Shown piece after piece: positions 44,446 to 57,215 of a stretch of DNA of 64,000 nt; the first letter of the stretch is position 1, and each line of letters begins with the position of its first letter. This DNA is from Wolfiporia cocos (taxonomy: Eukaryota > Basidiomycota > Agaricomycetes > Polyporales > Phaeolaceae): NCBI GenBank assembly GCA_029448655.1, contig JACCLO010000005.1:3038001-3102000 (forward strand), given 5' to 3'. Both the position numbers and the translations under genes were made by a program. The notes below the pieces were generated by a model. It made no database searches. It saw only the letters and a list, made by a program, of their open reading frames with translations, and was not told the DNA's origin.

Positions 44446-47400
44446 TCACACGCCGATTTTGACGACACACGTCCCGCCGTCGCTGAGCAGCCCAAGCGGG
44501 CCATCCGCGTCGCGCCTGAACACCTCAGGCGCACGCTCAAAGAGAACAACACGATCCTCCTCGCCCTCCTCGCTAAGGCCGACCCATGGGCGCGCGACCC
44601 CGTCATCAACGATGCCTACGGCGACGCCGAGCGTGTCGCGCACGTCCTCCCCTTCATCCACATCCGCTGCGACGCTGACCCACGTGTACCCAACCGCGCG
44701 CCGCAACTTACCGCGTCCGAATGACGCGGACGACGTCGACCCACCGCTCGTAGACATCGCGCGGCGCAGCGAGCGCAGGCCGGAGCGGAGGTTATCCTGT
44801 GCCTTCGGGATCGCGCGGGAGGGTGTATCACCGACGAGCGTGGTGAATTGGGCGGGTGTCGGGGTATCCTTCTTCTTGCGCCCTTCATCGACATCGACTG
44901 TCTCGGTCATGGACAGGACGGGCGCTGACTGGGTGGCAGCAGCAGACGGCATGTTGGTGAGCAGCCGCTGCGCGGCCTGCCACACGCACAAACCGCCGAC
45001 GGTGTCAAGAACCGCATCAAATGCGCGCTCCTCGTCGACCAGTCTCTCCAACACGTCGAGTGGATCGCCTTCGCAGATCTCTTCTGCGCCCCAGCGGCGG
45101 AGACGCGCCTCGACGACCTCCCGTCTGCTCTTGGTGGGTCCCTCGGTGTCTTCCTGTTCCTCTACGTCGCGCATGAGAGACTCGGGCACCTGCACAGAGA
45201 TGCGAGCACCACGTTTGGCGATCATCTGCATCGCCATCGCCCCCGGGCCGTCATGGCCCATCAAGATGAGCACACGCGGCTTCTCACGGCCTTTCGTGTT
45301 GCGGTAGCTCAGCACGTCCGCGAAGGAGCGCACTGCGCGGTGCGCGGCAATACCACACAGCGGGAGCAGCGCAAGCTCCTCGATAGTGAGCGCTGTAGGC
45401 TTCGCGGCCGGGGGCGGCGCACGGGGCTGCACCGCATTTTGAGCAGAAGACGGGAGCGAGAGCGTGCGCGTGTGCGCGCGTTTGCGAGGCGGGAAGAGCG
45501 GCGCGGGACGCGCTCTCGGCTGGGGCGCACGCACGACGCGCCGGCGCTCGACGAGGACAAATTCCGCGAGTGCACCGCCCTGCATCAGCCCGTCGATCAG
45601 CCCGGATCAGCGGATCGCAGCGCGCTAGCCGACACTCACCTTGCGCACGTCCAGCATGCCGACGACCCAGTCGCCGCGGCGGCACACCTCGCGCCCGACC
45701 TCGAACCCGCACTCCATCACGCGCCCGACGAGGCTCCGCCCGGGCACGTACCCGCCGCGGCGCCGCGCGACCTGGTCCTGCACGAGCAGCGAGTCGAGCG
45801 CGTCGAGGCCGACCGCGAACACTTGCACGAGCACGTAGGATGGCGGCACGAATGACGGCGGGGGGATGTGCGCGGTGAACGCGACGGGCAACGGGAGCGC
45901 GCCGCGCAGGTGCGCAGGGGTGTCACTCTCCTTGCGGCTTTTGTGCCCGCGCCGGAGCGGGAGGTTGAGGGAGATGCTGCGCGAGAGCCGGTGCGAGAGC
46001 TTTGAGGACGACGATGCAGTGAGTGAGGCAGAGCCGCGCACGACCTCAACGGTCGCCATGCTGCTCTGCGCATGCCCTGCACGCACGAGGTCGATGCGCC
46101 CGTCAGGCAGCGGCTTCTTCGGGTTGGCGCTTGCATGGGGCAGTGTGAGGCTCGTGTACCCCGAGCTCACGCCGCCGCCCGAGCCATGCCCGATCTCGGA
46201 GACGGAGGTCGGTAAGGGCGCAGGGATAGTGTGCGTGGGGAGCGCGACGGCAGAGTGCGTGCGCGCAAGTGGAGATGTCGGCATTGGCGGGTAGAACGAG
46301 GGAATGGACTGGCTTGAGAACGATACGGAGCGAATGTGCGTATGTGGCGGCCCGTCCGGCGGCGGCGCGCTGCCCTGTACCTGCGCGAGCAGCTCCGACT
46401 CGGACATGGATGCACGGCGCTGCATCACTCGTGCTCCGGGGAGAAGCCGCTGCATGCCCGCGCCGATGCCTGCGTACGGCCAGGTCGGCTGCGGCTCCGG
46501 GGTCGCGCCCCTGCTGCTGCCGCTCGTCGTGCCCGCCTCCAGGTACCCATCGGCGAAGACGGGCGCAGGCGTGCTCGCACGACTGACCTCCGCGCTGCTC
46601 GTGCCGATGTCCGTACTGCACTCGCTCTCGTCCTCCTCCCAGAGCGCAGACATGCGCGTACGCGAGCGGTGCGAGTGTGAGCTACGCGACCCGCGGAGCT
46701 CCTTCGGCGGGCGTGGCGCGGGAAACGTCGGGATGTCGGGGAACGGCTGCCGGTCGAGCTGGTGAGGAGCCGGGAGGAGCGGCGGGAGGAGGTCAGGGTG
46801 CAGTGGGAGCGAGCGCCGCCGGGACGAGCCTCGAGGATGAGCGATGGGCTTCGGCCGCGGAAGGCGGTCTGCTGGGGGCGGGGCGAGCCAGCGGACATCC
46901 TTCGCCCAGTCCTCGTCGGAGCGCACGGGCGCGGGCTGCGAGTGCCGGCGGCTTGCGGGGTGGTCCGAGCGTGGGCGCGGGCGGGGCACAGGCTTCGGCG
47001 CAAGAGAGGCCGGGGAGAGGTCGATGCTGAGTGGGCGCGGGCGGCGCACGATGCCGGTGCCGGTGCTGGTGCTAGCAGTGGAGCGGGAGACAACGGTGAT
47101 GACCTCGTGGCTATCGTCCTCCATCCGGCATGGCCCGCGGTCGGACGCGGCGGGGGTAGTGACGCGTGTAGAGGAGGTTGCGCCGCAGTCGAATATTGAC
47201 GCGCTGTCGTGCTCGGAGGCGTTGGAGCAGGAGGAAAGGGAAGAGTCGGAGGGTGTGCGCGAGACCTGGGCGGGAGCGGACCCGGGCGCAGACTCGGGCG
47301 CAGACTCGGGCGCAGACTCGGGCGCAGACTCGGGCGCGGACTCGGGCGCGGACTCGGCGGTGGACTCGGAGGGCGTGGAGACGTCGGAGGGCGTGGCAGG

Positions 47401-48134
47401 CCCCGGAGTGATGGCCCCCGAGTCGGCCTCGTACGCACGCGAGAGCTCAGGAGGGGCAAGGGATGCCTTGGGACTCAGCAGTGGCCGGCCGTGGAGGGGG
47501 AGGAGGGCGGCTTTGAGGGCATGCGGCTCGGCGTACATGGCGGGCTCGAAGGCGGAGGCACGGGGAGACTCGGTGGGGGTATAGTAGGCGTCGCTGCTGC
47601 CGTCGCTGAGGCTGCCGTCGGTGGGGGGCTGAGCGGGACGAGCAGCAGCGTCTGAGGTCGGCCGGGTCGCGGCTGCGCTTATGTACGGTGGGAGGAAGTG
47701 TAAACCGTCCTGCTTCGGTGGTGAAGAATGGGATGACGCGATTTGGCGGATAAGGGATCGGCTATGGCGAAGCTAGTACGAGGAACATCAGCACATTTGT
47801 GATAAGCTGGAATTCTCCCGGATCTGGCACTCACATCGGGGCTCGTCTCGAGGGCGACCGGCGGCAGCACCGTGCGCGAGTGCCTGCGTGCTCGGCGGCG
47901 CGGAGACGAACGTGGCAGCGGCGGGGCACAGTCCGGGCTCAACACATGGGCTTGTGGCGGAGGTGAAGGTAGCGGTGAGTGGGTGGGGGGCGTGCTCCCA
48001 GCAGGGTGATCTTCTGGGAAGGCAGCGGCGCGGATAAGCTCGCGCCGGGTCGAGTGGTACTCTTTCCGCGCCGGAAATGAGTAGCTCTGCGACGGCCGCC
48101 CTAGTATGGTCTGTAGCAATGTGGGCTTGGGCAT
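44446..48134 (-). CDS. Large protein: disordered N-terminus plus MDR (quinone oxidoreductase-like) domain
   Basis: Three exons (48134..47835, 47709..45640, 45579..44446) give 1167 aa. The first ~650 residues are Pro/Ser/Arg-rich and look disordered, with a run of Glu-Ser-Ala-Pro repeats. The C-terminal ~480 residues follow the MDR superfamily plan. A GroES-like part has PPSYVLVQVFAVGLDALDSL, GGYVPGRSLVGRVMECGFEV and GDWVVGMLDVRKGGALAEFV. A Pro-rich insert follows, then LTIEELALLPLCGIAAHRAV, a Rossmann strand with PRVLILMGHDGPGAMAMQMI, and AVLDTVGGLCVWQAAQRLL. No zinc ligands are visible, so it resembles quinone-oxidoreductase types. The nucleotide loop GHDGPGAM deviates from the usual GAGGGVG, so activity is uncertain; it may act as a scaffold. 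Phase 0 at both introns supports a single fused protein. Confidence 0.75.
47284..47357 (-). repeat. 12-bp minisatellite coding Glu-Ser-Ala-Pro
   Basis: About six tandem units of the plus-strand form gggcgcagactc / gggcgcggactc lie in exon 2 of the MDR-like gene and stay in frame. Confidence 0.9.
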
Positions 48135-51100
48135 CGCCTGGGGCGGCGGACACGGGACAAGAAACGGCGGGCAAGTTGTGTGGAGTGGTCCGTTAAGCAA
48201 CGCATTTCTGGCGCCGGGCCCGCTGCGACGCGACTCCGTCCGCGTCAGAACGGCGTGGTTGCCAGCCGCCCACTCCCTCCCACCGCAATCGTTGACTCTC
48301 GACGACCAGCCCGCCGTGCTGGTCTCGCCGCCCTGACACCGCCTTCCAGGGCAACAGCACCCATCGCCGCCACGAACGTGCAGACGCACGCCAGCCCTTT
48401 CTGCCATTCGATTCCCAGTTTTCGCTGACGGCTTGCAAATCGTCGTCATCGGCATCCGCTCGCGAATCTGATACGCGTTTCTCCCCTCTCGCGCGTCCTG
48501 CGTCGGCGCCGATAGGCACCCTGCATGAACGGTATGTCCGTCCCTTCTTCTTCTCGTTCGACAACGCGGCCGTTCCCTGCATTCAATTTTTGCTATCGGA
48601 TCTCGGCTGCAACCCCCCAGTCCTCCCTCGATATTGCCTTTTCGGTCACGTGATGGCGTACATAGAGCCTCCGACGCGATCACCGCGACGCGAGCGTGGG
48701 CGTACGTACACACAGCTACCGTCTATCCTCTATTATCAGACAAGCTCGCGGGGGAACCTGCGTATCTCTCTGAGCTCGACCCACTCCTCCGGGGCAGCCA
48801 TCAGCCATTCTGATATCCGGCACGCAAGTACGCTGATGCAGCCACACGTCTGGGTGATGACGCCTGCCTCATGGTGCACTTGCCCGGGAGCCGATGTGAC
48901 AGCAGGAAGGCCACTACCACTAGCAAATGCTCATACTAGGCACCGAATGTGATACATACAAGCACCACGATACACGATATAGCACTCAGGAAGCAGAGAA
49001 GCAGGGTGCGTTCTTCGCAGCTAGCTTTATCTTCTGCCGTTGCCTCCCACCGACCGTGATCATCCAGCTTCTCGCTCGCCCCGCTTCCCACTGCTGCAGC
49101 GTGCTGCGTGCATTTATGTCTGGCAGCTACTCGGCTCGACGGCGGGCTGGGTCGGGTTAGCATCAGAGGCCTGCCAGACAGGACTTCGGCTGGATCAGAC
49201 GCAGTTGCTTATCCTGTCCATCGCCGGTGCAATCTCGAAAGAAAGGAAGGCATGGACGCTTTGAGACGCGAAATGGCCGTCCCCCGCTGATGCTCGAGGC
49301 TCTCATACAGCCGCCGGCTCCGGCGTGCTATCGCACGTCGAAAATTCCTGCGAGAGCCCGGATGTGGGGATGCAGATGCCTAGCGCGAGCTAAAGCTTAG
49401 AACCAGGATACGTGGTGTCCTCGCTATCCTGTTATCCTGTTGTCCCCGTTATCCTGTTATCCGGCAAGTGGAGCCTGCGCGACCCGGGGCGGTCTTTCTG
49501 CCGCATACCACACGGCTCGGGCATCTTCGGCGGTGCAATGGGCTCAACCGCACAGGTATTCAGTGACAGAACGGTACTGAGGACAGGTCTTCCATTACCA
49601 TCATTTGCAACCATCGTCTTACGAATAACCGTAATTTCGGTTTGCTCCACGTTGTGTTGTGTAGGCATGCACTATCAATTGCGATTGCAGTTGTATTTGA
49701 GCGCCGGCATGCAGCGTTGCTTTCATATCACCATGCGCTCTGACGTACATCCCACATTTCAGGAGGGCGAGGGCAGAGCTCGCTCATTCAGGTTTCCGTA
49801 TCCAGGTCGCGCGTGTGTGCGGATGGCAACGCTTAATGAACATGCAATTATTCCCCAATCCCATATCACATCGAAATCCCACCTACTTACCAGCCTCCAG
49901 GGACCGTGCAGGTACTATTACACGCACAAGTGGAGCCCCGTTCTGGCCCGGAGCTTTGAGTAGTCAGAGCACACACGACATCCCAGCTGCGCTTCCCATC
50001 TGCTTCCTGGTCATACACGTACGTGGAATTGCTTGACACAGCATGCGTATACGCGCCGCGCGTTCTCCAATTTTGCGCTGATACGGCGATGCGGTGACGT
50101 CATGCTCGTTCAATGTACGAAGGCCCGTCGAGATTTGCGCGGGGGACAGCGTGCATAAGGGGGGCGTTGAAGATTCGATGGTAGCCTTCGCGCGTGCAAT
50201 CTGACTGATTGTGCTTTGCCCCAAGTCACAGGGGACTATAGACATGCCCCTTAGGTCGTCGTTGTTCCTATGCTCCGGTACCGGGACCTTTGACTCAACG
50301 CTTCTTACATTCAGCTCTTCTGCTACTTATCTCAATTACCGCGCTGGCGCCTTCAGTATAATGCAGGCTCGCAATCATCCTATTTCCTGTGTCATATCGC
50401 TTCAATAAGGCGCAGTCAACCGGGCCATGCCTATTCGACGGCGGAGGTAGTATCCAGCGCGAACGTGCGTCTCGCCCCTCGTTTCTCTTCTATTGTCAAA
50501 TGTTGTTGTAGTAATGCGAGACAGACTGTATTGCTCCGCAAACGTTGTGCTGGCGACCCGCCGCAGTGCCGTGTGCTCGCATGTACCCATCGAGTCTCCT
50601 ATGAGTCCACCCCGCCCGCCCTCGGTGGAGTTGGGTCAACAACATTGTCTGGGCAGCTGCTGGCGGGACATCCCCGGCGGCGTTGATGACTTTCTTCTTG
50701 AGTTTTATTATCCACTAAGAACAACGTGCCCCGACGTTACACCATCACACACCGCGAACATCCCGAGACTGCGCCCCCCTATCCTCGCCACGTTCCCCCG
50801 CCTCGGCGCCCAGGGTCTGTGCGACAGCCGTTCCCAAGGTTTCACGCACGCATGGCGATAAGCACGCAGGCAGCGTGTCGTGTCCGCCCTGCGATCAGGA
50901 TCACCTTCTAGCGCAGCGTAGGCGTGTGCACGACCCGCAAATCTCTTATCACACTTCACAACTCAGACTACGGGTTGCGGGGAAGTGCGGGGGAGAGCGG
51001 GGCGTGCTGCTCGCGCAGCCTACAGGCAGGCAGGGGCGTGGTGGACCATGGGAGACTGGGGGCTCGTGCGTGTGCGTAATGCGGGCTCGCGATGGGTGGT

Positions 51101-51945
51101 TGCTTGCTGAGCGGGGTGGAGGGCTGCTGGCGTACCACTGGGATACACAATCTTACGTTGTGAACCTTCTGGTTGTGTTGCTTCCGAATGCGCCATCCCG
51201 ATCGCGATGGATTATATGGACTGAGAAAGATAGCGAGAACGTCGTGACTGTAGCTGAACATGAATGTCAACTGTGGCGAAAGTATATGGACTCAGCTTGC
51301 GGTTGACGTTTCAGTATTTCATCCTCGTGCGTACACTACTGAATCAATGCTATTGGTAGGTGAACCTCGCCAGCCTTTGTCAATGTGACTTATTACTCTG
51401 AATGCAAAAGATTGCGAAGATCACTACCTTGTAAGTTGCGCCGGTACTGTACGACTACAAGATGTTCCGTGACACCCATTTTCTCGAGTCTACAACGCCG
51501 CATATCATCTTTCAGTCGCTTTCATGAACCGCTGGCGCGACGATCACTGGCAGCGCGAACGTAGAGACGCTCGCGAGTGCAATTGCTCACTGGATGTTGT
51601 TCACAACTTGACCATTGGAGAGAGTACGGACTTGGTCGATCGTGAGACGCCTGGCCACACAGGTATCTTTCGGAACGAGACACTTGTCCTGCTGAGGCCC
51701 TCGCACCCCTGTGGTGATGAATATGTCCCTTATTCCCCCACCCTTGGCACCAGCCGAGCTTACAAGAGGCCTGTTGTAGCCCTATAGACCGCACGCAATA
51801 ACAAGATAGCTAAGATCCGTCTACGAGTGAGTTGATAACATAGTCATTGTCATGGTCGTGCCCCCCTATTCTATCCATCGTTGTAGTAAAGACCACACTG
51901 CACGACACATCTCTACGTAAACTACCCACTGAACCCCCGTGCATT
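48135..51945. other. gene-poor region, 3.8 kb
   Basis: The left 300 bp are the MDR-like gene's 5' flank. Beyond this no open frame on either strand shows family features; the longest (plus, 49412-49963) has an uneven, non-protein-like composition. A short cluster of atcctgtt-type repeats lies at about 49421-49462. May contain eroded repeats or non-coding transcripts. Confidence 0.5.
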
Positions 51946-53416
51946 TTATACGTCTTGGTTCAGAAAATCTTCGAGGCCGTCCTCCTCGGTTTCGCTGTCA
52001 AAGGAACAGATTGTAGGAGCGGTGAGCGATCCACGGAGGTCCAGCATGAATCGTGACATCAACATAGCGGTCAGCCTGTAAATGGCAAACGAGTTTCCGT
52101 TAGCATTTCTTCATTTCCAGTTTCAGACATGCACAGACGCGGTTAGTTCTGCGATGTTCGTCACACCAGGCATCTATGCCAGACATTAGGACATTTGCAA
52201 TATGTTCCAAGTGCATACACTGACGGGTAATAAGAACAGAGTGCAAACGCTGAATGCTACAATCGCTCTTGCCGAAGGGATAAGGTGTCACCGCTTGTTG
52301 CTTATGACCCACGGTGGTACCGAAGCACTCACAGAAAATATACGGTTCCTGGGATTGAAATACAATGTTAGTTGTACGAGCAGCGCAGATTCTGTCAAAC
52401 GCACCATTCATCAAGAGTAGTGCTGACAACCTTGTCTCAAGTTCGGCTGTCACAGTCACTCGATACACACGGAAGGTCTTGATCCAAATCAAAGCAACGA
52501 CAAGCGCGTGAGCAATAATGTCAATGATTCTTCCTGCGTAGAGGATAGCTTTCCCTGTACTCATTCATTAGCAAGCTCAGACGCCCTCAAGAACTCAGGC
52601 ATACCACTGAGAGACAAGTAATGCGCATGGCGCGATATCGTTACATATGTATCGATCAGAATTGGATCACAGGACTCAACTGATAGGGATATTGGCTCGA
52701 GCAGATTGCTAGTCTAAGAGGCGTGCCAAGTACTGCTCCAGCTGTCAGATACTGATTTCATAGTTTTCTCAGAATCGCGGCTATAGACAGCATTTGACAA
52801 GAAATATAAACTCACAAAGCATACCGATGGTAATGCTAAGCTCAATGTCATGACCAAAACGAGGATGCGTATGTTGAACTGCCATATTGCATATACTCTT
52901 GTCGCAGTCATTGCTGATTGCTCCAAGATGATGTTAGGATACCCCATTTCTATCTTGAAGTTGTGCGAACCTCCAATCGCAATCAGTTCGATGCATGAGG
53001 TCGCCCCTTCAATCCACAGAAGAGTTCTGCAACTGGCATGGCAGCGAAATGTGACGACTTTGTCTCATAACTTGATTATAACTACCTCTGTATATCAATC
53101 TAGTAAGTCAGGGTGATGTAGGTGTAAGTCAAGTGCGATACACAGACCAGCATTCCGCCAAGAGTATTGAGCGCCAGAGTCATTCCAACGATACGATTCA
53201 TAAGACACAGATAACGGTTGACGTGGAAGAGCGCCCCCGATGGAGTTAGTTGGCGCTGCCAGTAGTATTCAACCTCGGCATCCAAGGTCAACCATTCATC
53301 ATAAATGACCAAAGCTGGGCGGAGTGAGTCAGAGATTACTGTTGTCCCATACCGCGTAGTCACTCACACGTTACAGAGAATGAAAGGGCTCTTGCAGCCG
53401 AAGTAAACCAAAGCAT
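51946..53416 (-). CDS. DUF6533-type multi-pass membrane protein
   Basis: Several exons from the ATG at 53416 (MLWFTSAARALSFSVT) to TAA at 51946. The N-terminal DUF6533 block reads SLVIYDEWLTLDAEVEYYWQ, then LFHVNRYLCLMNRIVGMTLA. Later come YAIWQFNIRILVLVMTLSLA, RIIDIIAHALVVALIWIKTF, LSALLLMNGAFDRI and NIVFQSQEPYIF. The cytosolic end has LTAMLMSRFMLDLRGSLTAP, an ISRFxLDLR-type motif usual for this basidiomycete family, and an acidic tail (DSETEEDGLEDFL). About six or seven hydrophobic helices are expected. The family is large, basidiomycete-specific and of unknown function. Some exon ends in the C-terminal half are uncertain, notably between about 52080 and 52400. Confidence 0.7.
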
Positions 53417-54039
53417 GCAACTAGGTGTGCCTGGCGATCAATGGGCAGCTAATGAGACTCACGTATTGGTGTTGAAAACCATTTGTCCTTGCTCAATGCC
53501 ACCGAAGTTATGTATGATTGTACTTCGTCCAGACAGAGGAAAATACTATATAGTGCAGATGTATAGACAAGCTCAGAGGGTCGTCAATGTCACGCTTCGT
53601 TTTGTATGAAAGCCGCTGAGCTTTCCTTCGTCATGGTAGCAGGACTCGACAACCATCTTCCAATATGTCAAAATGAAGTCAGTTGGAGGCGATGACAAGT
53701 GCTGCAACTCAACAGCATTCGAGATGGAACTAATCAGCCATCGCTGATACTGATACAAGTATCAGACTGCTCACCATTCACAAACTGTCTCCGCTATATC
53801 GTTGTCGCTATTGATCACGATCATTTGTTGAATGTTTATGCCTTGGCTACGCGATATGCCACGGGATCATGTCCACTGCTACAGCAACGTCATCCCAGGT
53901 CACTGAATTGCTCGTTGAGCAGGCGTACATTATACTGTCTTCGACTTGATGCAGCTATCACAATCTGATGTATGAGATATCAGCGTTTTAAACCGTTACC
54001 GTTTCTCAATTATGTCTGGTCAGTATGTATCTTCTACAT

Positions 54040-54247
54040 CCGGTGGTGGGGTGCGAGATTGACACGGCTGGATACGAGACAAACTTGCGTTGAGTGCAAT
54101 ACGACTCCGCGTACATCGGCCACGTTGGTCCATTCGACTCTTTTGCGTGAATATACCGTGGCATGAGCATCTCTGCTGATGCAGAAAAATGTGAACAATG
54201 TGCTCATCTGGTAGACGGGATACGGGAACGTCGGTACGATCCCGCAT
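54040..54247 (-). pseudogene. F-box-like fragment with frameshift
   Basis: From an ATG at 54247 the minus strand reads MRDRTDVPVSRLPDEHIVHI, which fits the first half of an F-box as found in the large Agaricomycete F-box families. A few codons later the expected continuation (RKRVEWTNVADVRGVV, like the W-x-N-V-x-x-V-C helix) appears in another frame without splice signals, so a small indel seems to have broken it. No leucine-rich repeat region follows. Length and homology are too short for certainty. Confidence 0.35.
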
Positions 54248-55466
54248 TAGCGTTGTAGCGACGACCTTGCTATGCTGCGGCTGGTCCTGAAGTATATGGG
54301 GACTAGTTCGGTGAGAAGTCTGTGAATTGCTGCAGCGGCATGTGATTTGTTATTACGTACCTCAGGCTTGCACGTCAAATGCTGTCCTTGTTCCGTGTAC
54401 TCTCATCGATTCTTGCAACGGAGGCGGTAGCGAAGTCAACTGATGTGTGAGTACAGCCATGATGAACAGTTCAAGCAACCATCTGACGAACCTATCAGTG
54501 CCACGCGCGACCGCATTCTGTGGCTGACACCGTCAAAAGTAAACGAGGGTCCCAGAGGTTAAGTAATCTCAAGAGGCGCACCATCACATGGCAGACGCCG
54601 TAGCGACCCGCGGGCCGAAAGCAAGAACAAGTTCAGTTACAAGAAGCGAAGCGGTCGAACAGCCGCCTCAGCCTACAGTGACATATATGGTGCTACGGGA
54701 AATCGTAGGGAGGGATCGCCGTTTAATAGATCTTCTGCGTTGGTATCTGCTTCTAAGGTCATTACAAGGAAGAGTCCAGCCGGGAGCAAGAAGCTTTCAA
54801 TGCGAAAGTAACGTTTCACGTGCGATGGACGAGATAGCGCAGATTACGCTGGGCAGCGAGAGCAAGTAGACAATCGCAGCAAGCTATCGGACAGACTGCA
54901 TGCTTTCTGCGGAGGCGCAGTCGAACAACGTCCTCTATTGCGTACGGCGCCCGTGAGCATCTTACACATAGCAAGCTCTCCGTCCTCTCCAGTACCAGGA
55001 TGTGACTGATAGGATAGGGGCCCTCGAGCAACTCCTAGGTTGATTCAGTACGCAAGACAAAAGGTCACAGTACTTGGAAATCGGGATGACCAGGACGCGC
55101 ACATCACCTGACCGTGACGCGACGCGACGCGACGCAGCAATGAACAACCACGATCGGCAGCGCGGCGCGGCGTCGTCGACGGGAACTAGCCTGCATGCCT
55201 TCTCCGGATCCTCGCGATGCTAGGCTACCGCACATAATAAGCTGGGCTCCCATTGAGATTACTTCTGAGAAAATACCACGTCTCGACATACATATGCGGT
55301 AGTGCAGCACCGACTTGCACAAGTGGATGGGTGGCGTCTTGTACTGCTGTGGTACTGGGACATAGACCTGACGCAGATTTGACATCGCAGTTGCCATCTC
55401 TAATATCTATACAGCAGGTCATTCAGGCAATATCTTCACCTTGGCCGCACAACCAGTGTTCTCCAT

Positions 55467-55950
55467 CTACTCGCATGCTTGAGTAGCAGATTGAGGACTG
55501 TACAATGTCTTGTTCCTGGGGACAGGTCGTTCGCAAATCTGATCGTGATGTCGGGGGTACATGCACCGCCCTGAGTAACTAGAGGCGAGTAGAAGCGATT
55601 CTGTCGGCCCACCCGATTCGAACGTAGACAATAGACATCCGACCATATCAATGGCGTGCGCGTGATGATCCCACGCCAGATGGAGTATACTCTGAGAGAA
55701 CCGTTTGACCACGTATGAGCCACCCACCGAAGCAGTGCTGGAAGATTTTGACGGGAGGACTCGTCGAGCTAGCGTAGAAATGCCCTTGTGGCGGTGTATA
55801 AAGTTCTCCAGGTGTCTCTTCCTTTCCTCCTTGAGGCGGCCAAGTTTCCTGCGCAACCACGCCACGCACTTTTCAGTATTTTTGAAGGCTTTCTCATGGT
55901 ACTGGACTGCCTGCTTCGCTGCAAAGACATCCTCCTGGCTGGGTACATGC
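55467..55950 (-). CDS. hypothetical coiled-coil frame (possible gene fragment)
   Basis: A minus-strand frame contains AAKQAVQYHEKAFKNTEKCV and WLRRKLGRLKEERKRHLENF, a convincing basic amphipathic helix, followed by about 100 less ordered residues. The ATG at 55865 sits inside the helix; the frame extends upstream without a clear start, so a first exon may be missing. No family is recognised. Confidence 0.25.
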
Positions 55951-57215
55951 CGTACAGGTTGATAACGACGTGATTAGATATCGTATTGGATACTGTCGAG
56001 CGTCGCCTGCCTGTTGATGGTGCTATGTACTGTCGGTATCGGTGTCAGTGTATGGGTGAGACTGAGGTGTTGGTGAAGCCCTTCCGGGAAATGTGATCCC
56101 ATCATTCCACAACATGTGCATTCGAAGCGCTAGGACTCCATTGCAGGATACGCGCCTAGGTTATGCATGCAGATATAACATTTGACTGCTGTATCTTCTG
56201 ACCGCCGATTTTTGCGATTATACGATGAACGGCTCAGCGTTCTCACACTGGCCATCACTCTTGAGGCCATGCATCAAATTCGCTCACCGATAATCATGAT
56301 TCCGGAAATGCTGAGAAAATATCACCCGAGGAGGCATTAAAAGGTACATTATTTCCAACCCTAGTTCAACAGCAATACAGGTAGGCACTACCAGCAATCA
56401 CGAGCAGAACCAGCTTCAGTCATGACGGGAAGCAAGGAACTCTTGCAACGTTTGCTGAGCTGTAAACAAGGTCCATCAATGGCTGTCAATAGTACCACCC
56501 ACACCCATCTTTAAGGGCGAGGTGCGACAGCGGCAGCAGAAGTAACGTGGGTGGGAAGCATTCGGTGCATGCGCATGCCCTTGACCACGTTGAGCTTGAC
56601 AAGAGGCTTGCTTTTCCTGGAGCGTCTTGACCAATAGCCCTGATGGGATCACGGACATCGCCCTGCGGCGCTACATCTGCGCGCCTTTTATAGCTCGTCT
56701 TCATTCTGAACCGCTCCACGGCGAGGCAATTCAAGCTCTCCATGAAGCATGAAGTCCTATTTGTCAGTGAGCTGAGCACAAGATACGCTGTTACCAGATC
56801 TTATGGCGAAGTACTACACGATCCAACCCGAAGAAACTGGACCCATCTGAGAATAACGCTTGATACAGAGGTGAGGGCCAGACGTTCATTCATGGAAGCG
56901 CCTCTTTGTACTTGCAACTTGCACAATTTTCAATGTAGTCGTAGAAGACAGCGAACAGGAGACATTACAGAACATTCGGAGCGTATGAAAGCAAACTTGA
57001 CAAGTTGAGTTTCGTTCTTTTCTGTGCTATTGTGACGAGGAAAACGCATGTCCAGACGACGAACGCAATACTTGAAGAATATTGAGCACATTGATGGGGT
57101 GTTGCGGAAGGAGATCACCGCGATGCTCTTCAGCACTTGAACTTCCTGCCTTCGCCCTCGGCCTACCTTTGGCCGCCCTTTCCTCCTTGAGTTATTGCGT
57201 CATTCCGTCTGCACT

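Larger units (their letters stand above)
53417..57215. other. gene-poor region with relics, 3.8 kb
   Basis: Lower GC than the flanks and many stop codons in all frames. It contains an F-box-like relic near 54.1-54.25 kb and a short coiled-coil frame at 55.5-55.95 kb, listed separately. A simple repeat of gacgc units lies at about 55116-55136. Otherwise nothing is supported. Confidence 0.5.

Noticed and set aside
49412..49963. Plus-strand open frame of 183 codons in the gene-poor region
   Set aside because: Starts in simple atcctgtt repeats and has an uneven composition without domain features.
55116..55136. Short gacgc tandem repeat
   Set aside because: Too short to be a telomere, centromere or CRISPR signal; ordinary microsatellite.
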